Shown here one piece after another: positions 26,196 to 34,725 of a DNA stretch of 64,000 nucleotides (its first letter is position 1; every line of letters starts with the position of its first letter). The notes under the pieces are model-generated. The model ran no database searches and had not been told where the DNA came from. It was given only the letters and a program-made list of their open reading frames with translations. Origin of the DNA: Dyadobacter fermentans DSM 18053. GTDB taxonomy: Bacteria; Bacteroidota; Bacteroidia; Cytophagales; Spirosomataceae. Location: NCBI RefSeq assembly GCF_000023125.1, contig NC_013037.1:806001-870000 (forward strand). The letters are read 5' to 3'. The position numbers and the translations under genes are program-made.

Positions 26196-27881
26196 ATGGA
26201 AAAGGTGAACCCCTTCAAGCGGTTATGGGACTTGATATTGCTGGACAGGTCGGATATTTTGGCGGTGTACTTCTATGCAATGCTGAGCGGTCTCGTCAAT
26301 TTGAGTCTGCCTCTGGGCATTCAGGCGATCATCGGTTTTGTGCTCGGCGCCTCCATGGTAACCTCCATTTATGTGCTGATTACCCTCGTCGTGGCCGGAG
26401 TTGTGGTGGTGGGGCTTATGCAGATCAACCAGATGAAAATCATCGAGAAGATCCAGCAGAAAATCTTCACCCGGTATGCATTCGAGTTCGCCGACAAGAT
26501 CCCCCGCTTCGACCTCATCAAAACCGACAAATTTTACCTCCCCGAGAAAGTCAACCGCTTTTTTGACGTCCTCAATGTACAGAAGGGCTTATCGAAGCTC
26601 TTGCTCGAAGTACCCGCGGCCAGCATCCAGATCGTCTTCGGCCTCATGCTCCTCGCACTCTACCATCCCTTCTTCATTGTATTCGGCCTCACATTGATCG
26701 TCATCCTGACAGTCATCTTCCGGCTCACAGGTGCAAACGGTCTTAAAACTTCCCTTCAGGAGAGTGTCTACAAATACAAAACGGTGGCCTGGCTACAAGA
26801 AATGGCCAGGGTGATCAATCCCTTCAAGCTCAGTTACGACACGAATTTCAACCTCACGCGGACAGACGTCCATGTGAACAAATACCTCAACTCCCGCACG
26901 GAGCACTTTTCGGTGCTGCTGCTGCAATACAAAACGCTGGTATTCACCAAGGTAGCGATCACGACGGCTATGCTTGCGGGCGGCGCTTTCCTCTTGCTGC
27001 GCCAGCAGCTGAATATCGGGGAGTTTATTGCGGCGGAAATCATCGTCCTGGCGGTGATCAATGCGGTGGAGAAGCTGATTATCAACCTCGATACCGTTTA
27101 CGATGTCGTGACCGGCCTCGAAAAGCTTTCTACCGTCACCGAAAACCTTTCGGAGCCGGAAGGCACGCTGTCGCTCGACGCGGCCGGCAAAGGCGTATCG
27201 ATCGAAATGCAGAACTTTTCGTTCTCGTTTCCCGACAATCGGAGCGTATTCCACGGCATTAACCTGAAAATTCCCGCGGGTAGTCTGGTGGGTGTTTCAA
27301 CGGTCGGCCGTTCGGGCAAATCCACCTTCCTGAAAATCCTTGCGGGGCATTATCAGCATTTTACCGGTTCCCTGCTGTTCAATAAAGTGCCGTTGTGCAA
27401 TTACCGGCTGGGCGCGCTTCGGATGAGAATGGGATTGTACCTCAACCAGCGGGAGGTATTCACCGGCACGGTTTGGGACAATATCATCGACGGCAGGTGC
27501 CACATTACCTCCGACGAGATCATCGACCTGGCCGACGCGACCGGGCTTTCGGGGTTCCTCGATCAGCTGCCGGACGGTTTCCAAACCCAGGTTGCGCCCA
27601 ATGGCAAGAACCTGCCGGGGCATTATATCAAACGCATTTCACTCCTGAGGGCATTGCTGAACAAACCCGGCCTGGTGTTGCTGGAAGATCCGTGGGACGG
27701 ACTGGCAGGACATGAAAAGCAGAAATTGATGCAGTACCTGAAAAGCAGGCCCAACAATGCGACCATCATCGTGGCGGTGAACGATCCGGCCTTCCTGGAA
27801 GCATGCGATTACCAGATTTTGCTTAGCAATGGCACAGCAACATTAACCGAGAACATTGACAATGGATCAGGCGAACTATAA
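26196..27881 (+). CDS. ABC exporter (permease-ATPase) with degenerate ATPase motifs
   Basis: A 561-residue half-transporter. Residues about 20-300 form the six-helix membrane domain and 335-561 the nucleotide-binding domain. It has no N-terminal peptidase domain. The ATPase motifs depart from consensus: Walker A keeps GRSGKST but lacks the first Gly, the signature is LPGHY instead of LSGGQ, the Walker B end is LLEDP with E-D order (Glu497, Asp498), and the H-loop His is Asn (VNDP). HlyD and TolC genes follow in overlap, giving a type I secretion-like exporter for an unknown compound, possibly with weak or modified ATP hydrolysis. The divergent TetR gene likely regulates it. Confidence 0.85.
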   Translation: MEKVNPFKRLWDLILLDRSDILAVYFYAMLSGLVNLSLPLGIQAIIGFVLGASMVTSIYVLITLVVAGVVVVGLMQINQMKIIEKIQQKIFTRYAFEFADKIPRFDLIKTDKFYLPEKVNRFFDVLNVQKGLSKLLLEVPAASIQIVFGLMLLALYHPFFIVFGLTLIVILTVIFRLTGANGLKTSLQESVYKYKTVAWLQEMARVINPFKLSYDTNFNLTRTDVHVNKYLNSRTEHFSVLLLQYKTLVFTKVAITTAMLAGGAFLLLRQQLNIGEFIAAEIIVLAVINAVEKLIINLDTVYDVVTGLEKLSTVTENLSEPEGTLSLDAAGKGVSIEMQNFSFSFPDNRSVFHGINLKIPAGSLVGVSTVGRSGKSTFLKILAGHYQHFTGSLLFNKVPLCNYRLGALRMRMGLYLNQREVFTGTVWDNIIDGRCHITSDEIIDLADATGLSGFLDQLPDGFQTQVAPNGKNLPGHYIKRISLLRALLNKPGLVLLEDPWDGLAGHEKQKLMQYLKSRPNNATIIVAVNDPAFLEACDYQILLSNGTATLTENIDNGSGEL

Positions 27882-29190
27882 AATTCCACTCAAATCGTTC
27901 GACACGATTTACATGCGCGGGCAGGAAAGCAAAGTCCGCTACTGGTTCTACGGAATCATGATTATCCTCGTGCTGGGGCTTTTCCTGCCCTGGACGCAGA
28001 ATATCAAGGCACCCGGGTCGCTCACGTCCCTGTATCAGGAGCAGCGCCCTCAGGACATCAATTCCCCGATTCCCGGCCGGATCGCCCGGTGGTTTGTGAA
28101 AGAAGGGGATTTTGTACAAAAAGGCGACACGATCGTGCAGATATCGGAGATCAAGGAAGACTACCTCGACCCGAAGCTCGTAAACCGGACGCAGCAACAG
28201 GTACAAGCCAAAAAGGACGCGATCGAATACTACAAAGGAAAAGCGGCCACCGCCACGTCGCAGATCCAGGCGTTGCAGGCTTCGCAAAAGCTGAAAATCC
28301 AGCAATTGAAAAACAAACTGGGCCAGCTGGAAAGCAAACTGGCCAGCGAACAGGCCGACCTGGAAGCGGCAAACAACGAGTTTAACCTCGCGAAAGACCA
28401 GTACGAGCGTCAGGAAAAAATGCAGCAGGAAGGGCTCGTGTCCAAAACGCAGCTGCAACAACGCAATACGGCATTCAGAAACGCCATGGCTAAGCGTGTG
28501 ACGGCCGAAAACAAGGTCGCGCAGACGAAGCAGGAAATCCTCATCACGCAGATCGAACAGAACGGCGTGGAGCAGGAATATGCCGAGAAGATCAGCAAGA
28601 CGGAAGGCGAGCGGCTTCAAAGCCTCAGCAACATTGCCTCCGGCGAGGGTGAGATGGCGAAACTGGAAAATCAGGTAACCAACTACACGATCCGTAACGG
28701 CATGTACATCATCACCGCACCGCAGGACGGGCAGATTGTCCAGGCCAGCAAGGCGGGTATCGGCGAAATCCTTAAAGACGGCGAGCGCATAACCGTGATC
28801 GTGCCTACCCGCACGCAATATGCGGTGGAAATGTACGTGCGCCCGGTGGACCTGCCGCTCATTAGTGTGGGCCAGAAAGTACGGTTTCTGTTTGATGGCT
28901 TCCCGGCCATTATATTCAGCGGCTGGCCCGAAAACAGTTACGGTACTTTTGGCGGAAAAGTGGTCGCATTTGAGCATACCATCAGTCCGAACGGACTTTT
29001 CAGGGTGCTTGTTGCGGAAGACGCTTCCGACCGTCCGTGGCCGCAGCAGCTGAAACTCGGCACCGGGGCGCAGGGGATCGCATTGCTCAAAGACGTGCCG
29101 GTATGGTACGAGCTTTGGCGGAATATCAATGGCTTCCCGCCAGACTATTATGTGTTGAAAGAACCCAAAGCAAAGGAGCAAAAGAAGTAA
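27862..29190 (+). CDS. HlyD-family membrane fusion (adaptor) protein
   Basis: A 442-residue protein with one membrane helix (about 27-46, YWFYGIMIILVLGLF). The first half of the barrel-sandwich/lipoyl domain is at about 60-100 (INSPIPGRIARWFVKEGDFV). A long coiled coil spans about 103-265, then comes the second half (ITAPQDGQIVQ) and a beta-barrel region. It links the inner-membrane ABC protein to the outer-membrane TolC channel. Its start lies inside the ABC gene (20-bp overlap), and its stop overlaps the TolC gene start (TAATG). Confidence 0.93.
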   Translation: MDQANYKIPLKSFDTIYMRGQESKVRYWFYGIMIILVLGLFLPWTQNIKAPGSLTSLYQEQRPQDINSPIPGRIARWFVKEGDFVQKGDTIVQISEIKEDYLDPKLVNRTQQQVQAKKDAIEYYKGKAATATSQIQALQASQKLKIQQLKNKLGQLESKLASEQADLEAANNEFNLAKDQYERQEKMQQEGLVSKTQLQQRNTAFRNAMAKRVTAENKVAQTKQEILITQIEQNGVEQEYAEKISKTEGERLQSLSNIASGEGEMAKLENQVTNYTIRNGMYIITAPQDGQIVQASKAGIGEILKDGERITVIVPTRTQYAVEMYVRPVDLPLISVGQKVRFLFDGFPAIIFSGWPENSYGTFGGKVVAFEHTISPNGLFRVLVAEDASDRPWPQQLKLGTGAQGIALLKDVPVWYELWRNINGFPPDYYVLKEPKAKEQKK

Positions 29191-30617
29191 TGCGTCCGCC
29201 TATGAAAACAATAGCAATTCAGCTGGGCTTGCTCCTCGTAACGGCGCTTTTCAATGTGTCTTTCGCCCAGGATTCGACCCGCACGCTAAGTGGCGAGCAG
29301 GTGTTGGAAATCGTGAGAAAATACCACCCGGTGGCCAGGCAGGCGCGCATTCATGTGGATAAGGCGCAGGCCGACCTCCTCATCGCCCGCGGCGGGTTCG
29401 ATCCCGTGCTGGGCGCTTATGTAGCGCGCAAGCGGTTCGGCGGGGTTGATTACTACAACCGCACTTCTCCCGAGATTACCATCCCCACCTGGTACGGCAT
29501 CGAAGTGCACACCGGTATCGACAACTACACAGGCGAGCGGCTGGACCCGACGATGTCCAAAGGGCAGTCGTCCTTCATCGGCGCGAGCATTCCGCTGGCA
29601 AAAGACCTTTTGATGGACAAGCGCCGCGCCTACCTGAAACAGGCCCGGATATTCACCTCCATGGCTGAAACGGAGCAGCAATTGTTTGTCAACGACCTGC
29701 TGATGGATGCGATGGATGCCTACTGGGGCTGGGTGAGCAGCTATAACCTGTACCAGGTAATGCGAACCGCGGTGGCGATCAATGTCGAAAGGCTGGACCT
29801 CGTGCGCAGGGCATTCAATAATGGTGAGCGCGCGGCCATCGATACCGTGGAAGCGCTGGCGCAATTGCAAAGCTTTCAGTACCAGGAAGCGCAGTACAGG
29901 ATACAATTCACTAACGCCGGACTGACGCTCTCCGGCTTTCTCTGGACCGACTCCGGCTCGCCGTACAACCTGCCCGAAAACATCGTCCCGCCGACCGCCT
30001 GGGACGACCAGCGGCTACTCGCAACAATGGAGCTCGACCTGAATGCCCTGCTTACCATCGCGGAGAATTCACATCCCGCATTGCGCGTGTACGATTTCAA
30101 ACTGCGGGCATTGGATATTGACAAAAAGCTGAAATTCCAGGAACTGCTGCCCAAAGCCGACTTTCGCTACAATCACCTCAGTAAGGGGTATAATGCGTTT
30201 TCCAATATCTCGGAATCGGCTTTTCTGGGGAATAACTACCAGTATGGTTTCAAATTCGAGATACCGCTGCGGCTTTCCGCGGGGCGGGGCGCATACAAAA
30301 TGGCGGGGCTGAAAATCATGGAAACGCGCCTCGACCAGGTTCAGAAACAGCTGGACCTGCAATTGAAGATCAGGAAATACCACAATGAGTTTTCGGTCCT
30401 GAAAGAGCAGATAGGCCTCCAAACGCTCAATTATGGCAACTATCAAAGGCTGCTGGAAGCCGAACAAACGCTGTTTGGCAACGGGGAAAGCTCTTTGTTC
30501 CTCATCAATAGCCGCGAAAACAAAGTGCTCGAAGCGCAGCAAAAGCTCATTGAACTGAAAGCCAAATTCTTCAAAACGGCCTTCGCCGTACAATGGACGG
30601 CCGGTTTGCTCAACTAA
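29190..30617 (+). CDS. TolC-family outer-membrane efflux protein
   Basis: A 475-residue protein with a Sec signal peptide (cleavage near SFAQ) and long helices typical of TolC channels: an N-terminal repeat (GEQVLEIVRKYHPVARQARI) and a second repeat beginning near LTIAENSHPALRVYD. It would form the outer-membrane exit duct of the ABC-HlyD exporter. The start at 29190 overlaps the HlyD stop; ATG 29202 (MKTIAIQLG) is an equally good alternative. It converges with the gene ending at 30620. Confidence 0.9.
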   Translation: MRPPMKTIAIQLGLLLVTALFNVSFAQDSTRTLSGEQVLEIVRKYHPVARQARIHVDKAQADLLIARGGFDPVLGAYVARKRFGGVDYYNRTSPEITIPTWYGIEVHTGIDNYTGERLDPTMSKGQSSFIGASIPLAKDLLMDKRRAYLKQARIFTSMAETEQQLFVNDLLMDAMDAYWGWVSSYNLYQVMRTAVAINVERLDLVRRAFNNGERAAIDTVEALAQLQSFQYQEAQYRIQFTNAGLTLSGFLWTDSGSPYNLPENIVPPTAWDDQRLLATMELDLNALLTIAENSHPALRVYDFKLRALDIDKKLKFQELLPKADFRYNHLSKGYNAFSNISESAFLGNNYQYGFKFEIPLRLSAGRGAYKMAGLKIMETRLDQVQKQLDLQLKIRKYHNEFSVLKEQIGLQTLNYGNYQRLLEAEQTLFGNGESSLFLINSRENKVLEAQQKLIELKAKFFKTAFAVQWTAGLLN

Positions 30618-30619
30618 GT

Positions 30620-31795
30620 TTATTCCTGCAAATGCTCCTTTCGAAAGGCGTCCATTTGCGCAGCCACATCCGCGCTTTTGGAGGGTAACGCCGCCAGGTA
30701 TTTGTAGGCTTTTTTCGCCACAAATGCATTCTCCCGCGTAAGCAGCGCGGCCACTTCGCGACTGATTTCAGGATCAGCAATGCGGTGCTGCGCGAATAAA
30801 TCAAGCACATTGTTAGTCAGTTCAGGGTTGTTTCCATTCAAAACGGGCATGAGGCCGGCCACGGCCTGTTCCGTGAGATGCGATGCCTGGGCAAATTTTC
30901 CGAGAATGAGTTTCCTGATCGCGTAGCTGCCTTGCGCAAGCTTACCGGCGAGCATCGCCTGCACCGTATCGGCATCGAGCTCCTGGCGGTCGAGGGCGTT
31001 GATCGCTCGTTCGGCGAGGTTGTATTGCCCGCCGTTAATGAGCGAAAACAGCCGGCCGCGAAGCTCCGGCGAAAGCCGCACATTGCCCCGGATGTGGTCC
31101 AGGGCCCAGATTTTGTCTGTTGCGTCGGGGCTGTCGAGCAGTTGTTCGATTAATGCCGGCGAGAGGGACCGGATGGTGAGGTCGCGCACTTCCTGCTGGC
31201 TTGCGCCGTACACCACATGCCACATTTTGTAGGTGGTATAAGCCGCGCCGGGCACCACATCGTCGAGAATGCTGGCGGCGGTGGCGGAAGTTACCGCGTC
31301 CACGTCGGCTTTTCCTCCCGCCTTTGGCTGCGCCCTCGGTGCCAGCTCGCCGTACGACAATACCGACAGCCGGGAAGATTCGTCAGCCAGGATCGCGTGC
31401 AGGCGCAGGTATTCCTTTCGTTTGAATGGCTTATGCCGCGCTTTGCTCAGGAATTCCCCTTTTTCCAGTTCTAAGCCCAGGTAACGGCCCGTTACATTCC
31501 AGTAGAGCGTGCATTTCAGCAGCCTGCATTTGTTGTCGAAACACACGCTCGTCCTTATTTTTTTGTAATAACGAAGCGGATAACCTTCTTTGGACCAAAC
31601 CTGAAAAATGGTATCGGTAACAATGGAATCCTGCACGGCGGACGGGATGGCGACCACGTTCGCCTCGGTACCCGGAATGCTTGCGGGCTGGAAATAGCGG
31701 ATCTGGGCGAGGCACGGCAATGAACCGTGCGCAATCGCCCACACCGCCACCATGCGCCGGATACTTTTTGGAATGTTAATGCCTGATATCCTCAT
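30620..31795 (-). CDS. Exported protein with FMN-binding-like motif and helical repeats
   Basis: A 391-residue protein with a signal peptide (cleavage near CLAQ, residue 31). Residues about 60-200 resemble an FMN-binding domain: DAVTSAT (166-172) is close to the D-x-x-(S/T)-G-A-T flavinylation motif of NqrC/RnfG-type proteins, with Ser in place of Gly. Residues about 210-390 are short helical pairs (LTIRSLSPALIEQLL, LNGNNPELTNNVLDLFAQHR) like HEAT repeats. It lies 3 bp after the FAD oxidoreductase gene, so both are likely redox partners in the periplasm or at the surface. No ApbE flavin transferase is in the window. Function unknown. Confidence 0.6.
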   Translation of the reverse strand: MRISGINIPKSIRRMVAVWAIAHGSLPCLAQIRYFQPASIPGTEANVVAIPSAVQDSIVTDTIFQVWSKEGYPLRYYKKIRTSVCFDNKCRLLKCTLYWNVTGRYLGLELEKGEFLSKARHKPFKRKEYLRLHAILADESSRLSVLSYGELAPRAQPKAGGKADVDAVTSATAASILDDVVPGAAYTTYKMWHVVYGASQQEVRDLTIRSLSPALIEQLLDSPDATDKIWALDHIRGNVRLSPELRGRLFSLINGGQYNLAERAINALDRQELDADTVQAMLAGKLAQGSYAIRKLILGKFAQASHLTEQAVAGLMPVLNGNNPELTNNVLDLFAQHRIADPEISREVAALLTRENAFVAKKAYKYLAALPSKSADVAAQMDAFRKEHLQE

Positions 31796-31798
31796 CCA

Positions 31799-33181
31799 TC
31801 AGCCTTTTTGACTACTTCCCGGCACAATGCCCCCATGCGATTCGATGAGCTTCCGCAGGTCGTCGAGGTTAACTTCCAAAGGCGACTTATTCTGCATATT
31901 GGCCAGCACCGCCGCCGCGCCGGCGGCCTGCCCCATGCCCATGCACGACGCCTGCACGCGCAGGGCCGAGTTGGCCAGGCGGTCGCTGCTCACGCACCGG
32001 CCCGCTACAAGGAAGTTCCGGCTGTTTTTGGGCACCAATGCCCGCAATGGGACAGTGGGCACCACGCCTTCTTTGAGATGGTCGGGCACCACGCCGTGTT
32101 CGTCGTGAACGTCGATGGGGTAGTAGGAGTAGGAAACCGCGTCGTCGAACACCTTGCCGGTGACGTAATCGGCTTTGGTGATCTGGTAATGCCCGTCGAT
32201 GCGATAGGTTTCGCGCACGGCCGTTTCATTTTGCATGTCCACGAGCTTGATTTGCTCGCATCCCGGCAGTGTTCGGAGGAACCGCAGGGTTTGCAGCAGC
32301 GAGCTGCGGCCTTTCAGGTTCGCCACGGTGTGGGTTTCGGAGGTGGTGGAATCGGCGCCGAGGATGTGCTGGATATTATCGCCGCCGCTCCGCAGCAGGC
32401 CTACTATGTTGTTCCGGAAATCGGTTTTGACCAGGTTGCCTTTGTTGATCTCTTCCTGGTAACGCTCCTTGATCATTTTCAGGTCGAGCGACTGGAAATC
32501 ATAGCCGCCGAGCTGAAACTGCAACGTACCCGGCTGGATCACCGCCTCGCGCAGCACATTAAAACCTGCAATGGAAGCCACATAGGCATTGCCCGTGCAG
32601 TCGATAAGCTGGTTGCAGATAATGCGCGTGCTGGTACCCTTCCCAATCGTATCGACAGCCCAGTTGCCTTTCTCGAATGCGGCGGCTACCGGCGTTTCGT
32701 AAAACCGGATCTTCACACCGGCTTCAATGCATTTTTCTTCGATGAGCAGGGCATAGAGCTGCCCGTTCAGCCGCACCTGGTGCTTGGGGTGCTGCCGGCC
32801 ATGCGGGATCGAGAAATCGGGGAGGGTATCGTCGTTCAACGCTACGGCCTCCTGCACCATTTCCCAGCCGATGCCGCTGATCACCTGTTTTCCCCAGGCA
32901 AAAAAGATCCCCGGAAATGCCACGCCGCCGGTAGTGGTGGTGCCGCCGAGCTGGCTTCCGTTTTCAACCAATATTACCTTCCGGCCCGCCCTCCCGGCCT
33001 GAATGGCGGCCACGACACCCGCCGTGCCGCCGCCTACCACCAGGATGTCGGTCGTGATCGTTTGCTGCTTCACCGCGTAAGGCTTCGCCAGCACATCGCC
33101 CTTCGAGCGCGAAGGACTGAGCATTCCCAGAGAAAGTGCACCCAGGCCCGTCAATGCGGACCGTCTTTTCAATTTTTCCAT
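31799..33181 (-). CDS. Exported FAD-dependent oxidoreductase (PF12831-like)
   Basis: A 460-residue protein. The N-terminus carries a Tat-like signal (KLKRRSALTGLGALSLG), suggesting export of the folded flavoprotein. The Rossmann FAD-binding motif is VVGGGTAGVVAA (Gly50, 52, 55), with Glu75 at the end of the second strand (VILVEN), followed by GGTTTTGG. The C-terminal ARCVSSDRLANSALRVQASC region fits the FAD_oxidored family. The substrate is unknown. It lies between SusD and the FMN-like protein in a SusCD operon, so it may oxidise or dehydrogenate the nutrient taken up by that pair. The ATG at 33181 is used; a TTG at 33205 is in frame. Confidence 0.85.
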   Translation of the reverse strand: MEKLKRRSALTGLGALSLGMLSPSRSKGDVLAKPYAVKQQTITTDILVVGGGTAGVVAAIQAGRAGRKVILVENGSQLGGTTTTGGVAFPGIFFAWGKQVISGIGWEMVQEAVALNDDTLPDFSIPHGRQHPKHQVRLNGQLYALLIEEKCIEAGVKIRFYETPVAAAFEKGNWAVDTIGKGTSTRIICNQLIDCTGNAYVASIAGFNVLREAVIQPGTLQFQLGGYDFQSLDLKMIKERYQEEINKGNLVKTDFRNNIVGLLRSGGDNIQHILGADSTTSETHTVANLKGRSSLLQTLRFLRTLPGCEQIKLVDMQNETAVRETYRIDGHYQITKADYVTGKVFDDAVSYSYYPIDVHDEHGVVPDHLKEGVVPTVPLRALVPKNSRNFLVAGRCVSSDRLANSALRVQASCMGMGQAAGAAAVLANMQNKSPLEVNLDDLRKLIESHGGIVPGSSQKG

Positions 33182-33201
33182 TAGCAAATATCTTTTAATG
33201 C

Positions 33202-34677
33202 TCAATAGCCCGGATTTTGGTCTTTGGCTGGTTCGAGGCCTTTGTTATAATTCATTTCGGAGACCGGTATCGGCCAGAGGTAATGCTTTTCGGCGATCGT
33301 TTTGCCGGTTGCGGCGAGTACTGCTTCCGCGGCTTTGCCGGTCCGTTTCAGGTCGAGCCAGCGCTTTCCGCCCAACTGAAATTCGTAGCTGCGCTCCGTC
33401 AGCACGCGGTTCAGGAATGTGGCGGCGTTGAAATCGGTCAGTTTCAGGTCAATGGCCGAGGCTTCGGTGGACGGCTTTCCGTAGGCGCGCCTGCGCACGG
33501 TGTTGAGCGCTTCCAGGCCTGCGGCGTTGGGGCCGTTGCCTGCGCGGGACGATGCTTCGGCATAAATGAGCAGCACGTCGGAGTAGCCGTACACCGGGTC
33601 GTCGTTGCCGGCGCCGCTCTGGCTCACGGCCAGCTGGTCGGTGAATTTAGAGCTTACGAGCGTATTGGTGCCGAGGCCGAAGTTGATATTGTCCCAAAGC
33701 GCCTTGCGTACGTCGGCATTGTCCCAGGAGGTGTAATAATCGCTTTTTATATCGAGGTAAAGTACGTAAGCACCCCCGAAGTTGAACAATTTGGTGTCGG
33801 GGTGGTTGCTTACCCAGAGCATATAGTTGCCCTGGCCGACCTGGCGGGTGTATTTCAGGTGAAATATTTCCTCCGAAGTAGATACCAGCTCGGGCCCCCA
33901 CACTTTTTGCTGAAAATCGGTTTTGGTCGTAACCGGTACGAGCGAGAATTTGGCGGAGGCCATTACCTCGGCGGCCTTGTCGCGGGCCTCGGCGAATTTG
34001 CCGAGCGTGAGGTAAACGTCCGCGAGCATGGTTTTCGCGGCCCAGCGCGTTGGCCTCCCTGCTACCGAAGGGTTGTCGGGTAAATCGGCCTCGGCGGTGA
34101 GCAGGTCGGCTACAATGAGGTTGTAAACCTCTTCGGCTGTGCTCTTTTTGAGGTCTATTTCATTCATATTCGCCTCGGTGCGCAGCGGCACGCCGCTCCA
34201 ATTGCGCACGAGCTGGAAATAGTTAAATGCCCGCATGAACTTCGCCTCGGCCACATAGCGGCTCACGTCGGCGGCACTGATCGCGTTGCCCAGGGGCGCA
34301 TTGCGGATCACCAGGTTGGCATTGCGGATACTCAGGTAAAATGCATTCCAAAGTCCGCCCACACGGTTGATATTCGCGTCGTCGAGGCCCTGGAACCCGT
34401 GCAGCGGCGCCCAGCTGCCCCGGCCGTTGGTGAAGTCCGACTGGCATTCGAGCGTTGTTTCGTACACGGAGTAGTTGTTGTTGCGCAGGGGCGTGAAAAT
34501 GCCGTTCACTGCCGTTTCGACCTCGGCGGCGGTGTTGAAAAACGTTTCAACGGCCACCGAACGCGGCTCCTCTTTGAGCACGTCCTCGCACGACACAAGC
34601 ACACTGCCCGAAAGTACCGCCAGGACGCAAAAGCCCGTTTGCGCCAATAGATGATATGTTTTTACTAAACTTTTCAT
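33202..34677 (-). CDS. RagB/SusD-family nutrient-binding lipoprotein
   Basis: A 491-residue lipoprotein with lipobox LVSC (Cys30). It has the tetratricopeptide-like helical frame of SusD proteins and their C-terminal ending: RSYEFQLGGKRWLDLKRTGK, then LWPIPVSEMNYNKGL and QNPGY. It sits on the cell surface as a lid over the SusC channel encoded just upstream (48-bp gap) and captures the substrate. The nature of the substrate cannot be told. No glycoside hydrolase is nearby, so a carbohydrate is not assured. Confidence 0.95.
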   Translation of the reverse strand: MKSLVKTYHLLAQTGFCVLAVLSGSVLVSCEDVLKEEPRSVAVETFFNTAAEVETAVNGIFTPLRNNNYSVYETTLECQSDFTNGRGSWAPLHGFQGLDDANINRVGGLWNAFYLSIRNANLVIRNAPLGNAISAADVSRYVAEAKFMRAFNYFQLVRNWSGVPLRTEANMNEIDLKKSTAEEVYNLIVADLLTAEADLPDNPSVAGRPTRWAAKTMLADVYLTLGKFAEARDKAAEVMASAKFSLVPVTTKTDFQQKVWGPELVSTSEEIFHLKYTRQVGQGNYMLWVSNHPDTKLFNFGGAYVLYLDIKSDYYTSWDNADVRKALWDNINFGLGTNTLVSSKFTDQLAVSQSGAGNDDPVYGYSDVLLIYAEASSRAGNGPNAAGLEALNTVRRRAYGKPSTEASAIDLKLTDFNAATFLNRVLTERSYEFQLGGKRWLDLKRTGKAAEAVLAATGKTIAEKHYLWPIPVSEMNYNKGLEPAKDQNPGY

Positions 34678-34725
34678 AGTTGATAATGTCTGGATTGAAG
34701 CGAGAGAAATGAATCCGGCAGGCCA

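Noticed and set aside
31808..33184. Long open frame (458 codons) opposite the FAD oxidoreductase
   Set aside because: It is an antisense shadow of a clear family member in GC-rich DNA, and its translation has no recognisable domain.
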